A DNA stretch of 64,000 nt, from assembly GCF_011398925.1 (NCBI RefSeq), contig NZ_AP022842.1:1600001-1664000 (forward strand). Direction: 5' to 3'. The stretch comes from Bacillus sp. KH172YL63. GTDB lineage: Bacteria; Bacillota; Bacilli; Bacillales; Bacillaceae_B. A model generated the notes under the pieces. The model did no database searches. It saw only the letters and a program-made list of their open reading frames with translations, and had not been told where the DNA came from. The translations under genes were made by a program, and so were the position numbers. Below, piece by piece: positions 19,363 through 29,009 of the stretch (position 1 is the stretch's first letter; each line of letters opens with the position of its first letter).

Positions 19363-20400
19363 GTGAGCGATCGTAAAGCAGCCTTGGATATGGCGTTAAA
19401 ACAAATAGAAAAACAATTTGGTAAAGGCTCTATCATGAAGCTTGGGGAACAAACCGATAGAAAAGTGGTAACATGCCCTAGTGGATCCCTTGCACTTGAT
19501 GCAGCACTTGGAGTGGGCGGATACCCACGTGGACGAATCGTTGAGGTGTATGGTCCCGAATCATCCGGTAAAACGACAGTGGCGCTTCACGCAATTGCAG
19601 AAGTTCAGGCACAGGGTGGACAAGCGGCATTCATCGATGCAGAGCACGCTCTTGATCCGGAATATGCACAGAAGCTGGGCGTAAATATAGATGAACTATT
19701 ATTATCTCAACCTGATACAGGGGAGCAGGCGCTGGAAATCGCTGAAGCGCTGGTTCGCAGTGGAGCGGTTGATGCAATCGTCATCGACTCAGTGGCAGCC
19801 CTTGTACCAAAAGCTGAGATTGAAGGGGAAATGGGAGATGCCCACGTTGGTCTTCAGGCCCGTTTAATGTCACAGGCCCTTCGTAAGCTTTCAGGTGCCA
19901 TCAATAAATCGAAAACCATCGCGATTTTCATTAACCAAATTCGTGAAAAGGTCGGCGTCATGTTTGGTAACCCGGAAACGACTCCTGGTGGACGTGCGCT
20001 TAAATTCTACTCTTCTGTCCGTCTTGAAGTCAGAAGAGCCGAAACCCTTAAACAGGGTAACGAAATGGTAGGTAACAAAACGAAAATCAAAGTAGTGAAA
20101 AACAAAGTTGCGCCACCGTTCCGCGTGGCTGAGGTTGATATCATGTACGGTGAGGGAATCTCCAAAGAAGGTGAGATTGTCGATCTTGGATCTGAACTGG
20201 ATATCGTTCAGAAAAGTGGTGCGTGGTACTCATATAACGAAGAGCGTCTCGGTCAGGGACGTGAAAACGCCAAAGTTTTCCTTAAGGAAAACCCTGAGAT
20301 CCGGACTGAAATCATGCTGAAAATCCGTGAGCATTACGGGCTGGATACAGGCCGTGCCGAAACGGATGAAGATGGTGCGCTTAGCCTGTTAGAAGATTAA
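19363..20400 (+). CDS. recA: Recombinase RecA
   Basis: DNA strand-exchange ATPase and LexA co-protease of 345 residues. Walker A GPESSGKT at 64-71, Walker B in [15 protein letters not shown]-binding loop regions near [19 protein letters not shown] and [18 protein letters not shown] start with GGAGGAAG upstream. SOS-regulated through the operator at 19240-19253. Full length and intact. Confidence 0.98.
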   Translation: MSDRKAALDMALKQIEKQFGKGSIMKLGEQTDRKVVTCPSGSLALDAALGVGGYPRGRIVEVYGPESSGKTTVALHAIAEVQAQGGQAAFIDAEHALDPEYAQKLGVNIDELLLSQPDTGEQALEIAEALVRSGAVDAIVIDSVAALVPKAEIEGEMGDAHVGLQARLMSQALRKLSGAINKSKTIAIFINQIREKVGVMFGNPETTPGGRALKFYSSVRLEVRRAETLKQGNEMVGNKTKIKVVKNKVAPPFRVAEVDIMYGEGISKEGEIVDLGSELDIVQKSGAWYSYNEERLGQGRENAKVFLKENPEIRTEIMLKIREHYGLDTGRAETDEDGALSLLED

Positions 20401-20406
20401 GCTTAT

Positions 20407-20441
20407 AAAGAGAAGCAGCCGTTTTTGGTTTGCTTCTCTTT
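20407..20441 (+). terminator. Terminator of recA
   Basis: AAAGAGAAGCA pairs with TGCTTCTCTTT across a 13-base loop. The T-tract is short (TTTAC). Confidence 0.75.
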
Positions 20442-20646
20442 ACTATGTATGCAGGAAGATTTTATGGTAGAAAATAGTAACAGGCTTATCTACTTATGAG
20501 ACGGTGTGAGTCAAGGGATGATCTGAATGAAAGAATTCTCAGAGAGGTTTCGGTGTCATTGGCATTGCGGAGGCCAAATGCGCAGTGTCATTTTATGTCG
20601 AATGGAAAAATCCCTTGAGAAATCTAGTGATAGAAGGGTCTACCCC

Positions 20647-20675
20647 TTGACAATAAATTTTCAGAGATTTAAAAT
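20647..20675 (+). promoter_or_regulatory. sigma-A promoter of rny
   Basis: Consensus TTGACA at 20647-20652, 17-base spacer, TAAAAT at 20670-20675. One of the best matches in the window. Confidence 0.88.
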
Positions 20676-20809
20676 TAACATGTATATTTTACAAATTTTT
20701 CGAATGAATATTTGAAAGCCTAGCGCTGTATATTTTGTTCAAATGAGCAATGTACAAGCCGACATGTAAAAAAACATGATGACAGTTCATAGCAAGAGGA
20801 GGTGAAATA

Positions 20810-22369
20810 ATGGAACCTGTAACAATCATCTCCATTTTGCTTGGCCTAATCGTCGGTGTAGTTGTTGGATACCTAATTCGTAAGTCCATTGCTGAAGCAA
20901 AGATTGCTGGTGCCAAAGGTTCAGCGGAGCAGATTTTAGAAGATGCTAAGCGCGAGGCAGATGCTCTGAAGAAAGAAGCACTTTTAGAAGCAAAGGACGA
21001 AAATCATAAACTTCGCACAGAAATGGAAAATGACCTTCGTGAACGAAGAAATGAATTGCAAAAACAAGAAAATCGTTTGATGCAAAAAGAGGAAAACCTC
21101 GATCGGAAAGATGAAACGCTTGATAAGCGGGAAGCCTTACTTGAGAGAAAAGAGGGGACTCTTAACGAGAGACAACAACATATTGAAGAGATGGAAAGCA
21201 AAGTGGACGAAATGGTACGATCACAGCAAACTGAGCTAGAGCGTATCTCGAGCCTGACTCGTGATGAAGCGAAAGGAATCATCCTTGACCGCGTGGAAAA
21301 TGAACTTTCCCACGATATCGCCATTATGGTGAGGGAACATGAAACACGGGCGAAGGAAGATGCTGATAAGAAGGCGAAAGAGGTCCTGTCACTGGCTATC
21401 CAGCGTTGCGCCGCAGAACATGTGGCAGAAACAACGGTTAGCGTTGTGAACTTACCGAATGATGAGATGAAAGGTCGCATTATTGGACGGGAAGGACGTA
21501 ACATTCGTACGCTTGAAACTCTTACCGGAATCGATTTGATCATTGATGACACGCCTGAAGCAGTCATTCTATCTGGTTTTGATCCGATCCGTAGAGAAAC
21601 GGCTCGCATTGCGTTGGAGAAATTGGTTCAGGATGGACGTATCCACCCTGCACGAATTGAAGAAATGGTGGACAAATCCCGCCGTGAAGTGGATGAATAC
21701 ATCCGTGAAATCGGGGAGCAGACTACATTTGAAGTAGGTGTCCATGGACTTCACCCGGATTTAATCAAGATACTGGGACGTTTGAAATATCGTACAAGTT
21801 ACGGTCAAAACGTCCTAAAGCATTCCATGGAAGTGGCATATCTGTCAGGATTACTGGCAGCAGAGCTTGGCGAGGACGAAAGACTTGCAAAGCGTGCCGG
21901 ACTTCTGCATGACATCGGTAAAGCGATTGATCATGAAGTGGAAGGCAGTCACGTAGAGATCGGTGTAGAACTTGCAACGAAATACAAGGAACACCCGGTA
22001 GTCATTAATTCCATCGCTTCCCACCACGGAGATACTGAACCAACGTCGATCATTGCAGTACTGGTGGCAGCAGCAGATGCATTGTCCGCTGCAAGACCAG
22101 GAGCAAGAAGCGAGACGCTTGAGAACTATATCCGTCGTCTGGAGAAGCTGGAAGAAATCTCAGAGTCGTATGAAGGTGTAGAGAAATCATTTGCGATCCA
22201 AGCCGGTCGTGAAGTGCGCATCATGGTACGACCAGAAGCCATTGACGATTTGGAATCCCACCGTTTGGCAAGGGATATCCGTAAACGGATCGAAGATGAG
22301 CTCGATTATCCAGGCCATATTAAAGTAACGGTCATCCGTGAAACAAGGGCTGTTGAATACGCAAAATAA
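20810..22369 (+). CDS. rny: Ribonuclease Y
   Basis: Membrane-anchored endoribonuclease that starts mRNA decay in Bacillus. 519 residues: N-terminal membrane helix (about 3-23), long charged coiled coil (about 30-200), KH RNA-binding domain (containing [12 protein letters not shown]), and HD phosphohydrolase domain with His367-Asp368 in [12 protein letters not shown]. Near-perfect AGAGGAGGTG ribosome site. Its place after recA and before ymdB is conserved. Confidence 0.97.
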   Translation: MEPVTIISILLGLIVGVVVGYLIRKSIAEAKIAGAKGSAEQILEDAKREADALKKEALLEAKDENHKLRTEMENDLRERRNELQKQENRLMQKEENLDRKDETLDKREALLERKEGTLNERQQHIEEMESKVDEMVRSQQTELERISSLTRDEAKGIILDRVENELSHDIAIMVREHETRAKEDADKKAKEVLSLAIQRCAAEHVAETTVSVVNLPNDEMKGRIIGREGRNIRTLETLTGIDLIIDDTPEAVILSGFDPIRRETARIALEKLVQDGRIHPARIEEMVDKSRREVDEYIREIGEQTTFEVGVHGLHPDLIKILGRLKYRTSYGQNVLKHSMEVAYLSGLLAAELGEDERLAKRAGLLHDIGKAIDHEVEGSHVEIGVELATKYKEHPVVINSIASHHGDTEPTSIIAVLVAAADALSAARPGARSETLENYIRRLEKLEEISESYEGVEKSFAIQAGREVRIMVRPEAIDDLESHRLARDIRKRIEDELDYPGHIKVTVIRETRAVEYAK

Positions 22370-22371
22370 GA

Positions 22372-22415
22372 GGTTGACTCAAAAAGGGATATCCCTTTTT
22401 GAGTCAGCTTTTTTT
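22372..22415 (+). terminator. Terminator of rny
   Basis: Perfect palindrome of 15+15 bases (GACTCAAAAAGGGAT / ATCCCTTTTTGAGTC) then AGC and seven T residues. Confidence 0.93.
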
Positions 22416-22504
22416 ATCGGACGGCGTATAGCCACAGTTGATGCATAGATGAGGAGTCAATTGTGTTACAATAACAAAAAGTACATAAAGAGAAGGGACA
22501 TTTC

Positions 22505-23308
22505 ATGAAAATTTTATTTGTAGGAGACGTTGTCGGTTCGATGGGCCGGGAAATGGTCTCAGAATACTTACCTAAGCTGAAAAAGAAGCATTCACCTGAT
22601 TTTACGATCGTCAATGGAGAAAATGCCGCATCCGGCAGGGGAATCACCGAGAAAATTTACAAACAGTTTATTCAAGACGGAGCCAACATGGTGACGCTTG
22701 GAAATCATGCTTGGGACAATCGGGATATTTTTCAATTCATCGATTCATCGAAGCAGTTGGTTAGGCCTGCCAACTTCCCTGAAGGAACACCGGGGAGTGG
22801 TTTGGTGTTTGCTGAAGTGTACGGGAAAGAAGTTGCCGTCATCAACGCCCAGGGAAGAACATTCATGCCTCCACTTGATGATCCGTTCAAAGTGCTCGAT
22901 GAGCTTGTAGATGAAGCGAAGAAAAGGACTCCAATCATATTTGTTGATTTCCATGCAGAAGCAACTAGTGAAAAGCAGGCAGTCGGCTGGTTTTTAGACG
23001 GACGTGTCTCTGCCGTGATCGGCACCCATACACATGTCCAAACAGCAGACAACCGCGTCCTGCCAAACGGCACAGCATTCATGTGTGACGTAGGGATGAC
23101 AGGTCCTTATGATGAAGTGCTCGGCATGAGCAAGGATTCTGTATTAAAGAGATTCCAGACCAGCTTACCGGTCCGGTTTGAAGTGCCTAAAACCGGCAGG
23201 AAGATTCTGAGCGCATGCCTGATCGATATCGATCAAAAAAACGGGAAAGCCAAGAAAATCGAACGTTTGTTAATAAACGAGGATCATCCTTTCATGGCAG
23301 AATATTAA
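22505..23308 (+). CDS. ymdB: YmdB metallophosphoesterase
   Basis: 267-residue metallophosphatase of the TIGR00282/YmdB family, a 2',3'-cyclic nucleotide phosphodiesterase that affects biofilm choices in B. subtilis. Metal-site motifs: FVGDVVG (Asp8), NGENAA (Glu39), TLGNHAWDN (Asn67, His68), DFHAEATSEK and GTHTHVQTAD. Own ribosome site (AGAAGGGAC) and upstream terminator of rny. Follows rny as in B. subtilis. Confidence 0.94.
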   Translation: MKILFVGDVVGSMGREMVSEYLPKLKKKHSPDFTIVNGENAASGRGITEKIYKQFIQDGANMVTLGNHAWDNRDIFQFIDSSKQLVRPANFPEGTPGSGLVFAEVYGKEVAVINAQGRTFMPPLDDPFKVLDELVDEAKKRTPIIFVDFHAEATSEKQAVGWFLDGRVSAVIGTHTHVQTADNRVLPNGTAFMCDVGMTGPYDEVLGMSKDSVLKRFQTSLPVRFEVPKTGRKILSACLIDIDQKNGKAKKIERLLINEDHPFMAEY

Positions 23309-23443
23309 ATGTTTCCTTCCTTTTTCACCCATCAGCGGAATGATTTGTCCTGTTCCTGAATATAGTAGCAGTGGAATCATTTATACCAGGTTTGTTCTTA
23401 CCACGGACATGCGGTATGGGGGAAATGACAAGGAGGAAAAGGA

Positions 23444-23704
23444 ATGGAAATATTAAAAGTTTCAGCAAAATCTAATCCTAATTCTGTAGCTGGTGCACTC
23501 GCCGGTGTTCTTCGTGAGAGAGGGGGAGCCGAGATTCAGGCAATCGGGGCAGGGGCTTTGAATCAAGCCGTGAAAGCTGTTGCGATTGCAAGGGGGTTCG
23601 TTGCTCCCAGTGGCTTGGATTTAATATGTATCCCGGCATTTACAGATATCCTGATCGATGGGGAAGAGCGTACGGCAATCAAGTTAATTGTTGAACCAAG
23701 ATAA
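23444..23704 (+). CDS. spoVS: Stage V sporulation protein S
   Basis: 86-residue Alba-like protein, highly conserved in spore formers, needed for normal coat assembly and stage V progress in B. subtilis. Sequence MEILKVSAKSNPNSVAGALA is diagnostic. AAGGAGG ribosome site. A GCGGAATG / CTGAATAT pair at about 23335-23363 resembles a sigma-H promoter, the factor known to drive spoVS, but the -10 is imperfect. Confidence 0.97.
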   Translation: MEILKVSAKSNPNSVAGALAGVLRERGGAEIQAIGAGALNQAVKAVAIARGFVAPSGLDLICIPAFTDILIDGEERTAIKLIVEPR

Positions 23705-23712
23705 TAAATCAC

Positions 23713-23755
23713 GGGCTGTTCATTAAAGAGGATTCTTTAGTGGACAGCCCTTATA
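23713..23755 (+). terminator. Terminator of spoVS
   Basis: GGGCTGTTCATT pairs with AGTGGACAGCCC over 12 positions (G-U pairs included), extended by an AAAGAG/TTCTTT inner stem. The T-tract is weak (TTATACT). Confidence 0.72.
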
Positions 23756-23803
23756 CTATTCATAGGCATACATAAAAGGTAAGAATCGAAAGGATGCAGG
23801 CAG

Positions 23804-24727
23804 ATGATCTTTGATGCACACTGTGACGTATTGATGAAATTGTACTTGGAAAAGGGAATGGGGACTTTTCAATCAAAGCATAACATGCATATCACCTATC
23901 CTCAGCTTGTTCATGCAAAAAGCAGGGTCCAGTTGTTCGCAATCTATATCCCGTCTGATTTGAAACCGGGTCAACGTTTCCAGGCTGCCTTGGAAATGGT
24001 GAACCTGTTCCATAATCAAATTTTAACACCCAATCCAATGCTTAAATGGGTGAAAAGTAAACAAGACATTGACCTTCTGGGAGACGGGGAAATCGGTGTA
24101 ATGCTCTCACTTGAGGGAGCTGAAGCGATAGAGGAAGATATGACGAAGCTTGAGATTCTTTACAGGTTAGGCGTTCGTTCAGTCGGTTTGACGTGGAACT
24201 GGGCAAATGCGGTCGCAGACGGTGCCCTTGAACCGAGGGGTGGAGGACTGACCAGATTAGGTTATGAAGTGATCTCTTTCCTTAATGAAAAGAAACTGTG
24301 GACAGATGTATCCCATTTATGCGAAAAAGCATTCTGGGATACGGTCGAGGTAGCGGCATACCCGATTGCATCCCACTCGAATGCGTATTCCATTTGTCCG
24401 AACCCCCGGAATTTGAAAAATGATCAAATTCAAGCCCTGATCGAAAAAGACAGCGTCATGGGCATCACTTTTGTCCCACCCTTTCTTTCGAAAAAGGATG
24501 TGGCAGGGATAACGGATGTCATCAGGCATGTAGAGCACGTGTGCAGTTTGGGAGGGGAGGATCATATTGGGTTCGGATCCGACTTTGACGGGATAACGGA
24601 GACCGTTCAGGGCTTAGCGACGTTCGATCAATATGATAATTTGGTCCAGGCACTGCAGCGGTACTACAGTGAAAGACAAGTGAAGAAATTCCTCTATGAA
24701 AATTTTGTCCGAAGAATGCCTCAATAA
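23804..24727 (+). CDS. Membrane dipeptidase family (M19) zinc peptidase
   Basis: 307-residue amidohydrolase-fold peptidase of the renal dipeptidase family, predicted to hydrolyse dipeptides. Metal ligands: DAHCD (4-8), the bridging Glu in SLEGAE, His in ASHSNA and the GSDFDG motif near the C-terminus. No signal peptide, so cytosolic. It stands between spoVS and the 2-oxoacid ferredoxin oxidoreductase genes, where B. subtilis has tdh and kbl. Physiological substrate unknown. Confidence 0.9.
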   Translation: MIFDAHCDVLMKLYLEKGMGTFQSKHNMHITYPQLVHAKSRVQLFAIYIPSDLKPGQRFQAALEMVNLFHNQILTPNPMLKWVKSKQDIDLLGDGEIGVMLSLEGAEAIEEDMTKLEILYRLGVRSVGLTWNWANAVADGALEPRGGGLTRLGYEVISFLNEKKLWTDVSHLCEKAFWDTVEVAAYPIASHSNAYSICPNPRNLKNDQIQALIEKDSVMGITFVPPFLSKKDVAGITDVIRHVEHVCSLGGEDHIGFGSDFDGITETVQGLATFDQYDNLVQALQRYYSERQVKKFLYENFVRRMPQ

Positions 24728-24944
24728 AGATTTCAGAAGTCAATATAGGGAGACCTTCAGTGTTTGAATGAGCCCCTAATCTCTTTATTACAGTAGTGAT
24801 TTAAATGGAAAAGTGATAAACTGATAGAGTGCACATAAAGAAGCATCGTGTAGCAATCAATAAATCTAATGATTGTATGAATGAATGGAAGAGATCGATC
24901 TTCTATAATAGATGTTACAAATAAAGTTTGAAGGGGTGTAATGA

Positions 24945-26687
24945 ATGAAGGAACAACTTTCATGGAAGGTTGGCGGCCAGCAGGGTGAAGGGATTGAGAG
25001 TACGGGTGAAATCTTCTCGATGGCACTCAATCGCCTCGGCTATTTCTTATATGGATATCGCCACTTCTCCTCCCGTATCAAAGGGGGACATACAAATAAT
25101 AAGATTCGGGTCAGCACGACACAAGTACGTGCCATTGCCGATGACTTAGATATCCTGGTTGCCTTTGATCAGGAAACGATTGATGTAAATTATAAAGAAT
25201 TACATAGTGATGGTGTCATCATTGCAGATGCAAAATTCAAGCCTGAGAAGCCTGAAGATACTGATGCATCCCTGTTCATCGTTCCTTTTACAGAGATGGC
25301 GACGGCACTTGGCACGTCCCTGATGAAGAACATGGTGGCTGTAGGGGCAACCTGTGCAGTCTTGAACCTAAATCCGGGAGTATTCAAGGAAGTCGTTGAA
25401 GAAATCTTCGGACGTAAAGGCGAAGCTGTTGTAGAGAAGAACATGGAAGCCATCAAAAAGGGCTTCGAAGCGATGAAAGAAGCGCTCGGGGATAAAGTCG
25501 GGTCGTTACAGCTGAAAGAAGCCGACGGAAAGAAACGGATGTTCATGATCGGAAACGATGCGATTGCACTCGGTGCATTGGCAGGGGGCGTGCGGCTGAT
25601 GGCTGCCTACCCGATCACCCCGGCCTCTGAAATTATGGAATACCTGATTAAGAAACTTCCGATGGTGGGCGGAACAGTGATCCAGACAGAAGATGAAATT
25701 GCAGCGGCAACGATGGCGATCGGTGCAAACTACGGAGGGATCCGTTCATTCACGGCTTCAGCAGGACCCGGTCTTTCCCTCATGATGGAAGCAATCGGTT
25801 TATCCGGGATGACTGAACAGCCTCTTGTAGTGGTAGACACGCAGCGGGGAGGCCCTTCTACAGGATTGCCGACCAAACAGGAGCAGTCCGACTTGATGGC
25901 GATGATTTACGGTACCCACGGTGAAATCCCTAAAATCGTTCTCGCTCCGAGCACGGTTCAGGAGGCGTTTTATGATACGGTTGAAGCTTTCAACCTGGCA
26001 GAAGAATATCAATGTCCTGTCATCATCCTTTCCGACCTTCAGCTTTCATTAGGAAAGCAAACCGTTGAGCCCCTGGATTACAGCAAAGTCGAAATCCGCA
26101 GAGGGAAGCTCGTCCGACAGGAGTCCGATTTGGACGAATTGGAACCGAAAAAGTATTACAAACGCTATGAAGTAACGGAAGACGGGGTATCACCACGTGT
26201 CATTCCAGGTATGAAAAATGGGATCCACCATGTAACGGGGGTCGAGCACGACGAAACAGGAAAGCCTTCTGAATCGCCTGTAAACCGACAGGCTCAGATG
26301 GATAAACGGATGAGAAAGCTTGAGAACATCGCATTCAAACAACCGATTCATATCAACGCGCCCCACGAAGAAGCAGACCTGCTGTTAGTGGGCTTCAACT
26401 CGACACGAGGTGTCATTGAAGAAGCGATGGGCAGGCTGGAAGCAGATGGTGTGAAAGTGAATCATGCACATATCCGTTTGATTCATCCTTTCCCTGCAGA
26501 TGAATTGGAACCATTGATGCAATCAGCCAAAAAGGTGGTCGTGATCGAAAACAACGCCACCGGTCAACTGGCAAGCATTATCAAAATGAATGTCGGCTAT
26601 GGTAATAAGCTCACGAAGATGACCAAGTATGACGGCACACCATTCTTGCCAAATGAAATTCACACTAGATGTAAGGAGTTGAACTGA
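24945..26687 (+). CDS. korA: 2-oxoacid:ferredoxin oxidoreductase, alpha/gamma fusion subunit
   Basis: 580-residue large subunit of a two-subunit 2-oxoglutarate (or related) ferredoxin oxidoreductase. It fuses the gamma domain (residues about 10-180, beginning KVGGQQGEGIESTGE) to the alpha pyruvate-binding domain (AAYPITPASEIMEYL, TASAGPGLSLMMEA) and a C-terminal transketolase-type domain. The pair uses CoA and ferredoxin to interconvert 2-oxoacids and acyl-CoA. Start ATG 24945 follows AAGGGG; an ATG four bases earlier is out of frame. Substrate choice is by family. Confidence 0.92.
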   Translation: MKEQLSWKVGGQQGEGIESTGEIFSMALNRLGYFLYGYRHFSSRIKGGHTNNKIRVSTTQVRAIADDLDILVAFDQETIDVNYKELHSDGVIIADAKFKPEKPEDTDASLFIVPFTEMATALGTSLMKNMVAVGATCAVLNLNPGVFKEVVEEIFGRKGEAVVEKNMEAIKKGFEAMKEALGDKVGSLQLKEADGKKRMFMIGNDAIALGALAGGVRLMAAYPITPASEIMEYLIKKLPMVGGTVIQTEDEIAAATMAIGANYGGIRSFTASAGPGLSLMMEAIGLSGMTEQPLVVVDTQRGGPSTGLPTKQEQSDLMAMIYGTHGEIPKIVLAPSTVQEAFYDTVEAFNLAEEYQCPVIILSDLQLSLGKQTVEPLDYSKVEIRRGKLVRQESDLDELEPKKYYKRYEVTEDGVSPRVIPGMKNGIHHVTGVEHDETGKPSESPVNRQAQMDKRMRKLENIAFKQPIHINAPHEEADLLLVGFNSTRGVIEEAMGRLEADGVKVNHAHIRLIHPFPADELEPLMQSAKKVVVIENNATGQLASIIKMNVGYGNKLTKMTKYDGTPFLPNEIHTRCKELN

Positions 26688-26690
26688 TCC

Positions 26691-27557
26691 ATGGCTACCT
26701 TTAAAGATTTCAGGAACAATGTGAAGCCAAACTGGTGTCCTGGGTGCGGTGACTTCTCCGTACAGGCAGCGATCCAGCGGGCTTCGGCAAATGTTGGGCT
26801 CGATCCTGAGCAATTGGCAGTCGTATCAGGTATCGGATGTTCCGGGCGAATTTCCGGATATATCAATTCATACGGCTTCCATGGAATCCATGGACGATCC
26901 CTTCCAATCGCACAAGGTTTAAAGATGGCAAATAAAGATTTAACCGTGATCGCATCAGGCGGTGATGGAGATGGATTTGCCATCGGCCTTGGACATACGA
27001 TCCATGCAATCCGGCGGAATGTCGATGTGACATACATTGTCATGGATAATCAAATATACGGATTGACGAAAGGGCAAACATCGCCACGTTCGGCGTCAGG
27101 ATTTAAAACAAAGTCTACGCCGGAGGGCAGCATCGAACCTGCACTTGCACCGATGGAAATGGCACTCACCGCAGGCGCGACCTTCGTTGCACAAAGTTTC
27201 TCTTCCGACCTGAAAGAACTGACGGCATTGATCGAAGCGGGGTTGAACCATAAAGGCTTCTCCCTGATCAACGTATTCAGTCCTTGTGTGACATACAACA
27301 AAACCAATACGTATGATTGGTTCAAAGAGAATTTGACGAAGCTTGCAGATGTTGAGGGCTATGATCCTTCTAATCGGGAGCAGGCCATGAACACCTTGAT
27401 GGAGAAAGACGGACTTGTCACAGGTCTGATTTATCAAAATCAACAGCAGCCGTCCTATCAGGAGCTTGTGGCAGGCTATTCAGAAGAACCTCTGAGCAGT
27501 CATGACCTAAAGCTTTCTGAAGATACATTTGAAGATTTAGTTAAAGAATTCATGTAA
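26691..27557 (+). CDS. korB: 2-oxoacid:ferredoxin oxidoreductase, beta subunit
   Basis: 288-residue thiamine-diphosphate-binding subunit, partner of the preceding gene (three bases apart). Motifs: WCPGCGDF, GIGCSGRI, the TPP/Mg motif GGDGDGFAIGLGH and MDNQIYGLTKGQ. Cys residues in CPGC and GCS are placed as in family members that hold one [4Fe-4S] cluster. Ends at a strong terminator that it shares with the convergent gene. Confidence 0.93.
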   Translation: MATFKDFRNNVKPNWCPGCGDFSVQAAIQRASANVGLDPEQLAVVSGIGCSGRISGYINSYGFHGIHGRSLPIAQGLKMANKDLTVIASGGDGDGFAIGLGHTIHAIRRNVDVTYIVMDNQIYGLTKGQTSPRSASGFKTKSTPEGSIEPALAPMEMALTAGATFVAQSFSSDLKELTALIEAGLNHKGFSLINVFSPCVTYNKTNTYDWFKENLTKLADVEGYDPSNREQAMNTLMEKDGLVTGLIYQNQQQPSYQELVAGYSEEPLSSHDLKLSEDTFEDLVKEFM

Positions 27558-27559
27558 AG

Positions 27560-27599
27560 ATAAACCGGGCTCCCTATTTAGGAGCCCGGTTTATTTTTC
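27560..27599. terminator. Bidirectional terminator, korB and convergent coiled-coil gene
   Basis: 14-bp perfect stem, ATAAACCGGGCTCC / GGAGCCCGGTTTAT, followed by TTTT on the plus strand. The stop codon of the minus-strand gene (27578-27580) lies in the loop, so the hairpin encodes that protein's last residues. This boundary marks the start of the accessory block. Confidence 0.9.
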
Positions 27600-28552
27600 A
27601 GCTTATTGATTTCTTCTATTAAAAGGGAATTCGTAAATTGGAGATGAGCGATGGTGTTTTCTAATTTTTTCATTTCCGGAGATGCTGTGTTTTTCTCTTC
27701 AACTTTGAACAAAGAATCATCTTCCTTCATCTGTTTGATATTTAAACTGACCGATTGGAGTGTTTTCATGTACATCTCCATGTCTTCCCGTTGCTTTTTC
27801 AGTGCATGGTGAAGGGCTCGATTTCTATCCTTAAGCTTCTGTTGAAGGAGGGTGGCTTCATTGTGCTTATTCTCCTCGTCAGTCAAACGCTGGAGGAGGC
27901 CGGCCATTTCCGCTTCCTTATGATTGAATTGATCGATGAGGTCTTCCTTTTCCTTTACCAGTGCCTCAATCTCTATGTTCTGTAATTCAATGGAACGACG
28001 TAATACGTGTTCTTTTGAATGTGCTTCATCTTCACAGCTTTTAATCTGCTCTTCAAGCACCCACATTTCCCATTCCCTCTGCTGCAAGCGCTGCCCCATT
28101 TCTTCATTTGCTGAAAAATATCGCTCTCTTTCAAAGAGCAAGTGGCTGATCGTCGTTTGCAGCGAAAGAACTTCCTGCTGAAACACTTCAGCGCTTTCAT
28201 GCAGTTGTTCATCATATAACTTTGTATCCCTCATATAATGTTGATTGATCTTCCGAAGTTGATCCTTCAGTTGATTGATGGTAAATCGGAGCTTTGACAT
28301 TTCTTTTTCCTGTGCTTTATGAAGGAATACGAATTTTAACGATTGCCCTTCGATTTCTTCTCCCTTCTTTACAATGACATCCTCATATTCTTCAAGCTTC
28401 TTCAGGAGCGCTTGATGTTCTTTTTGAAGTGCTCCGTATTTTCGAACCACAACATTCGATTCCAAGGCTGCGCATCTTTGTTTGTATCGTTCCATCTCTG
28501 ATTTATAATGAATGATCTGCTGCTGAAGCTGGATGGAGGAAAGCTGTTTCAT
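27578..28552 (-). CDS. Coiled-coil protein at left end of the accessory block
   Basis: 324 residues, almost wholly predicted coiled coil (dense Glu/Lys/Gln/Leu heptads such as QKEHQALLKKLEEYE), no signal peptide, no membrane helix, three Cys at most. I recognise no family. The ATG follows AGGAGAAG. A sigma-K-like promoter (AC-N16-CATA) lies at 28581-28605, suggesting mother-cell expression late in sporulation. Similar in style to the coiled-coil genes at 30266 and 49088. A structural spore-layer or scaffold role is inference. Confidence 0.75.
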   Translation of the reverse strand: MKQLSSIQLQQQIIHYKSEMERYKQRCAALESNVVVRKYGALQKEHQALLKKLEEYEDVIVKKGEEIEGQSLKFVFLHKAQEKEMSKLRFTINQLKDQLRKINQHYMRDTKLYDEQLHESAEVFQQEVLSLQTTISHLLFERERYFSANEEMGQRLQQREWEMWVLEEQIKSCEDEAHSKEHVLRRSIELQNIEIEALVKEKEDLIDQFNHKEAEMAGLLQRLTDEENKHNEATLLQQKLKDRNRALHHALKKQREDMEMYMKTLQSVSLNIKQMKEDDSLFKVEEKNTASPEMKKLENTIAHLQFTNSLLIEEINKLKNKPGS

Positions 28553-28580
28553 AAGACTTCTCCTTTCTGTGCGCTTTTAC

Positions 28581-28605
28581 TAGTATGTATATGTGTGAGA
28601 GCGGT
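28581..28605 (-). promoter_or_regulatory. sigma-K-like promoter for the left coiled-coil gene
   Basis: On the minus strand, AC (28604-28605), 16-base spacer, CATACTAGTA. The -10 fits CATA-N3-TA only if one extra base is allowed. It lies about 30 bases before the start codon. Confidence 0.45.
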
Positions 28606-28626
28606 ATGATGCTAATCAACGTAAAT

Positions 28627-28662
28627 AAAGCCATGTAAACTTCCCAGCGTTTACATGGCTTT
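28627..28662. terminator. Orphan hairpin between divergent promoters
   Basis: AAAGCCATGTAAAC / GTTTACATGGCTTT, a perfect 14-bp stem with an 8-base loop, with a short T-rich tail on the plus strand and A-rich flank on the other. No annotated gene ends here. It may stop antisense or divergent read-through, or end an unseen small transcript. Confidence 0.7.
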
Positions 28663-28940
28663 TATATATAATTAATATCATTGCAATGATAGAAAATCAT
28701 TCACGTTCGTAATATTCATTTAAAAGAGTAAGCGTAAAAAATAATCAGAGGTTAACGGTTAGCTTCTTCATTCAGCTATCAATAATGTGCATCCCTCCTT
28801 TTCTTATGCTATATGATATGCCGGCTGAGGAGGGGGAGTACAGTCAAATGACCACAGGTTTCGCCTATTTTAAGCCCGTTTCCTGCAAACTAGTAATTCG
28901 CCTAGTAACTTTTTTTTGAATAAATAGGTATTTACTCTAT

Positions 28941-28967
28941 ACCAAATTCCTTCTCGTCCATAAGATA
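28941..28967 (+). promoter_or_regulatory. sigma-K promoter of the Cys-rich protein gene
   Basis: AC at 28941-28942, 16-base spacer, CATAAGATA at 28959-28967, a full match to CATA-N3-TA. About 43 bases before the start codon. Confidence 0.72.
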
Positions 28968-29009
28968 TATTGTGATATAAATATTCATTAAAAGAAAGGA
29001 AGGATTTGT

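Larger units (their letters stand above)
20401..20809. other. Intergenic region recA-rny
   Basis: About 409 bases: the recA terminator, then a stretch with no supported gene (a 62-codon frame at 20527-20715 overlaps the promoter and has no ribosome site), the rny promoter at 20647-20675, and a leader of about 130 bases. Confidence 0.75.
28553..29009. other. Divergent intergenic region
   Basis: About 457 bases between divergent genes. It holds a sigma-K-like promoter for each gene (28581-28605 minus, 28941-28967 plus), an orphan terminator-like hairpin at 28627-28662, and about 270 AT-rich bases between with no ORF or other structure that I can support. Confidence 0.7.

Noticed and set aside
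20527..20715. 62-codon plus-strand frame between recA and rny
   Set aside because: It overlaps the rny promoter, has no ribosome site, and its product has no protein-like character.
21004..21609. 201-codon minus-strand frame inside rny
   Set aside because: Its Ser/Arg-rich, low-complexity product is the shadow of the coiled-coil codons of RNase Y.
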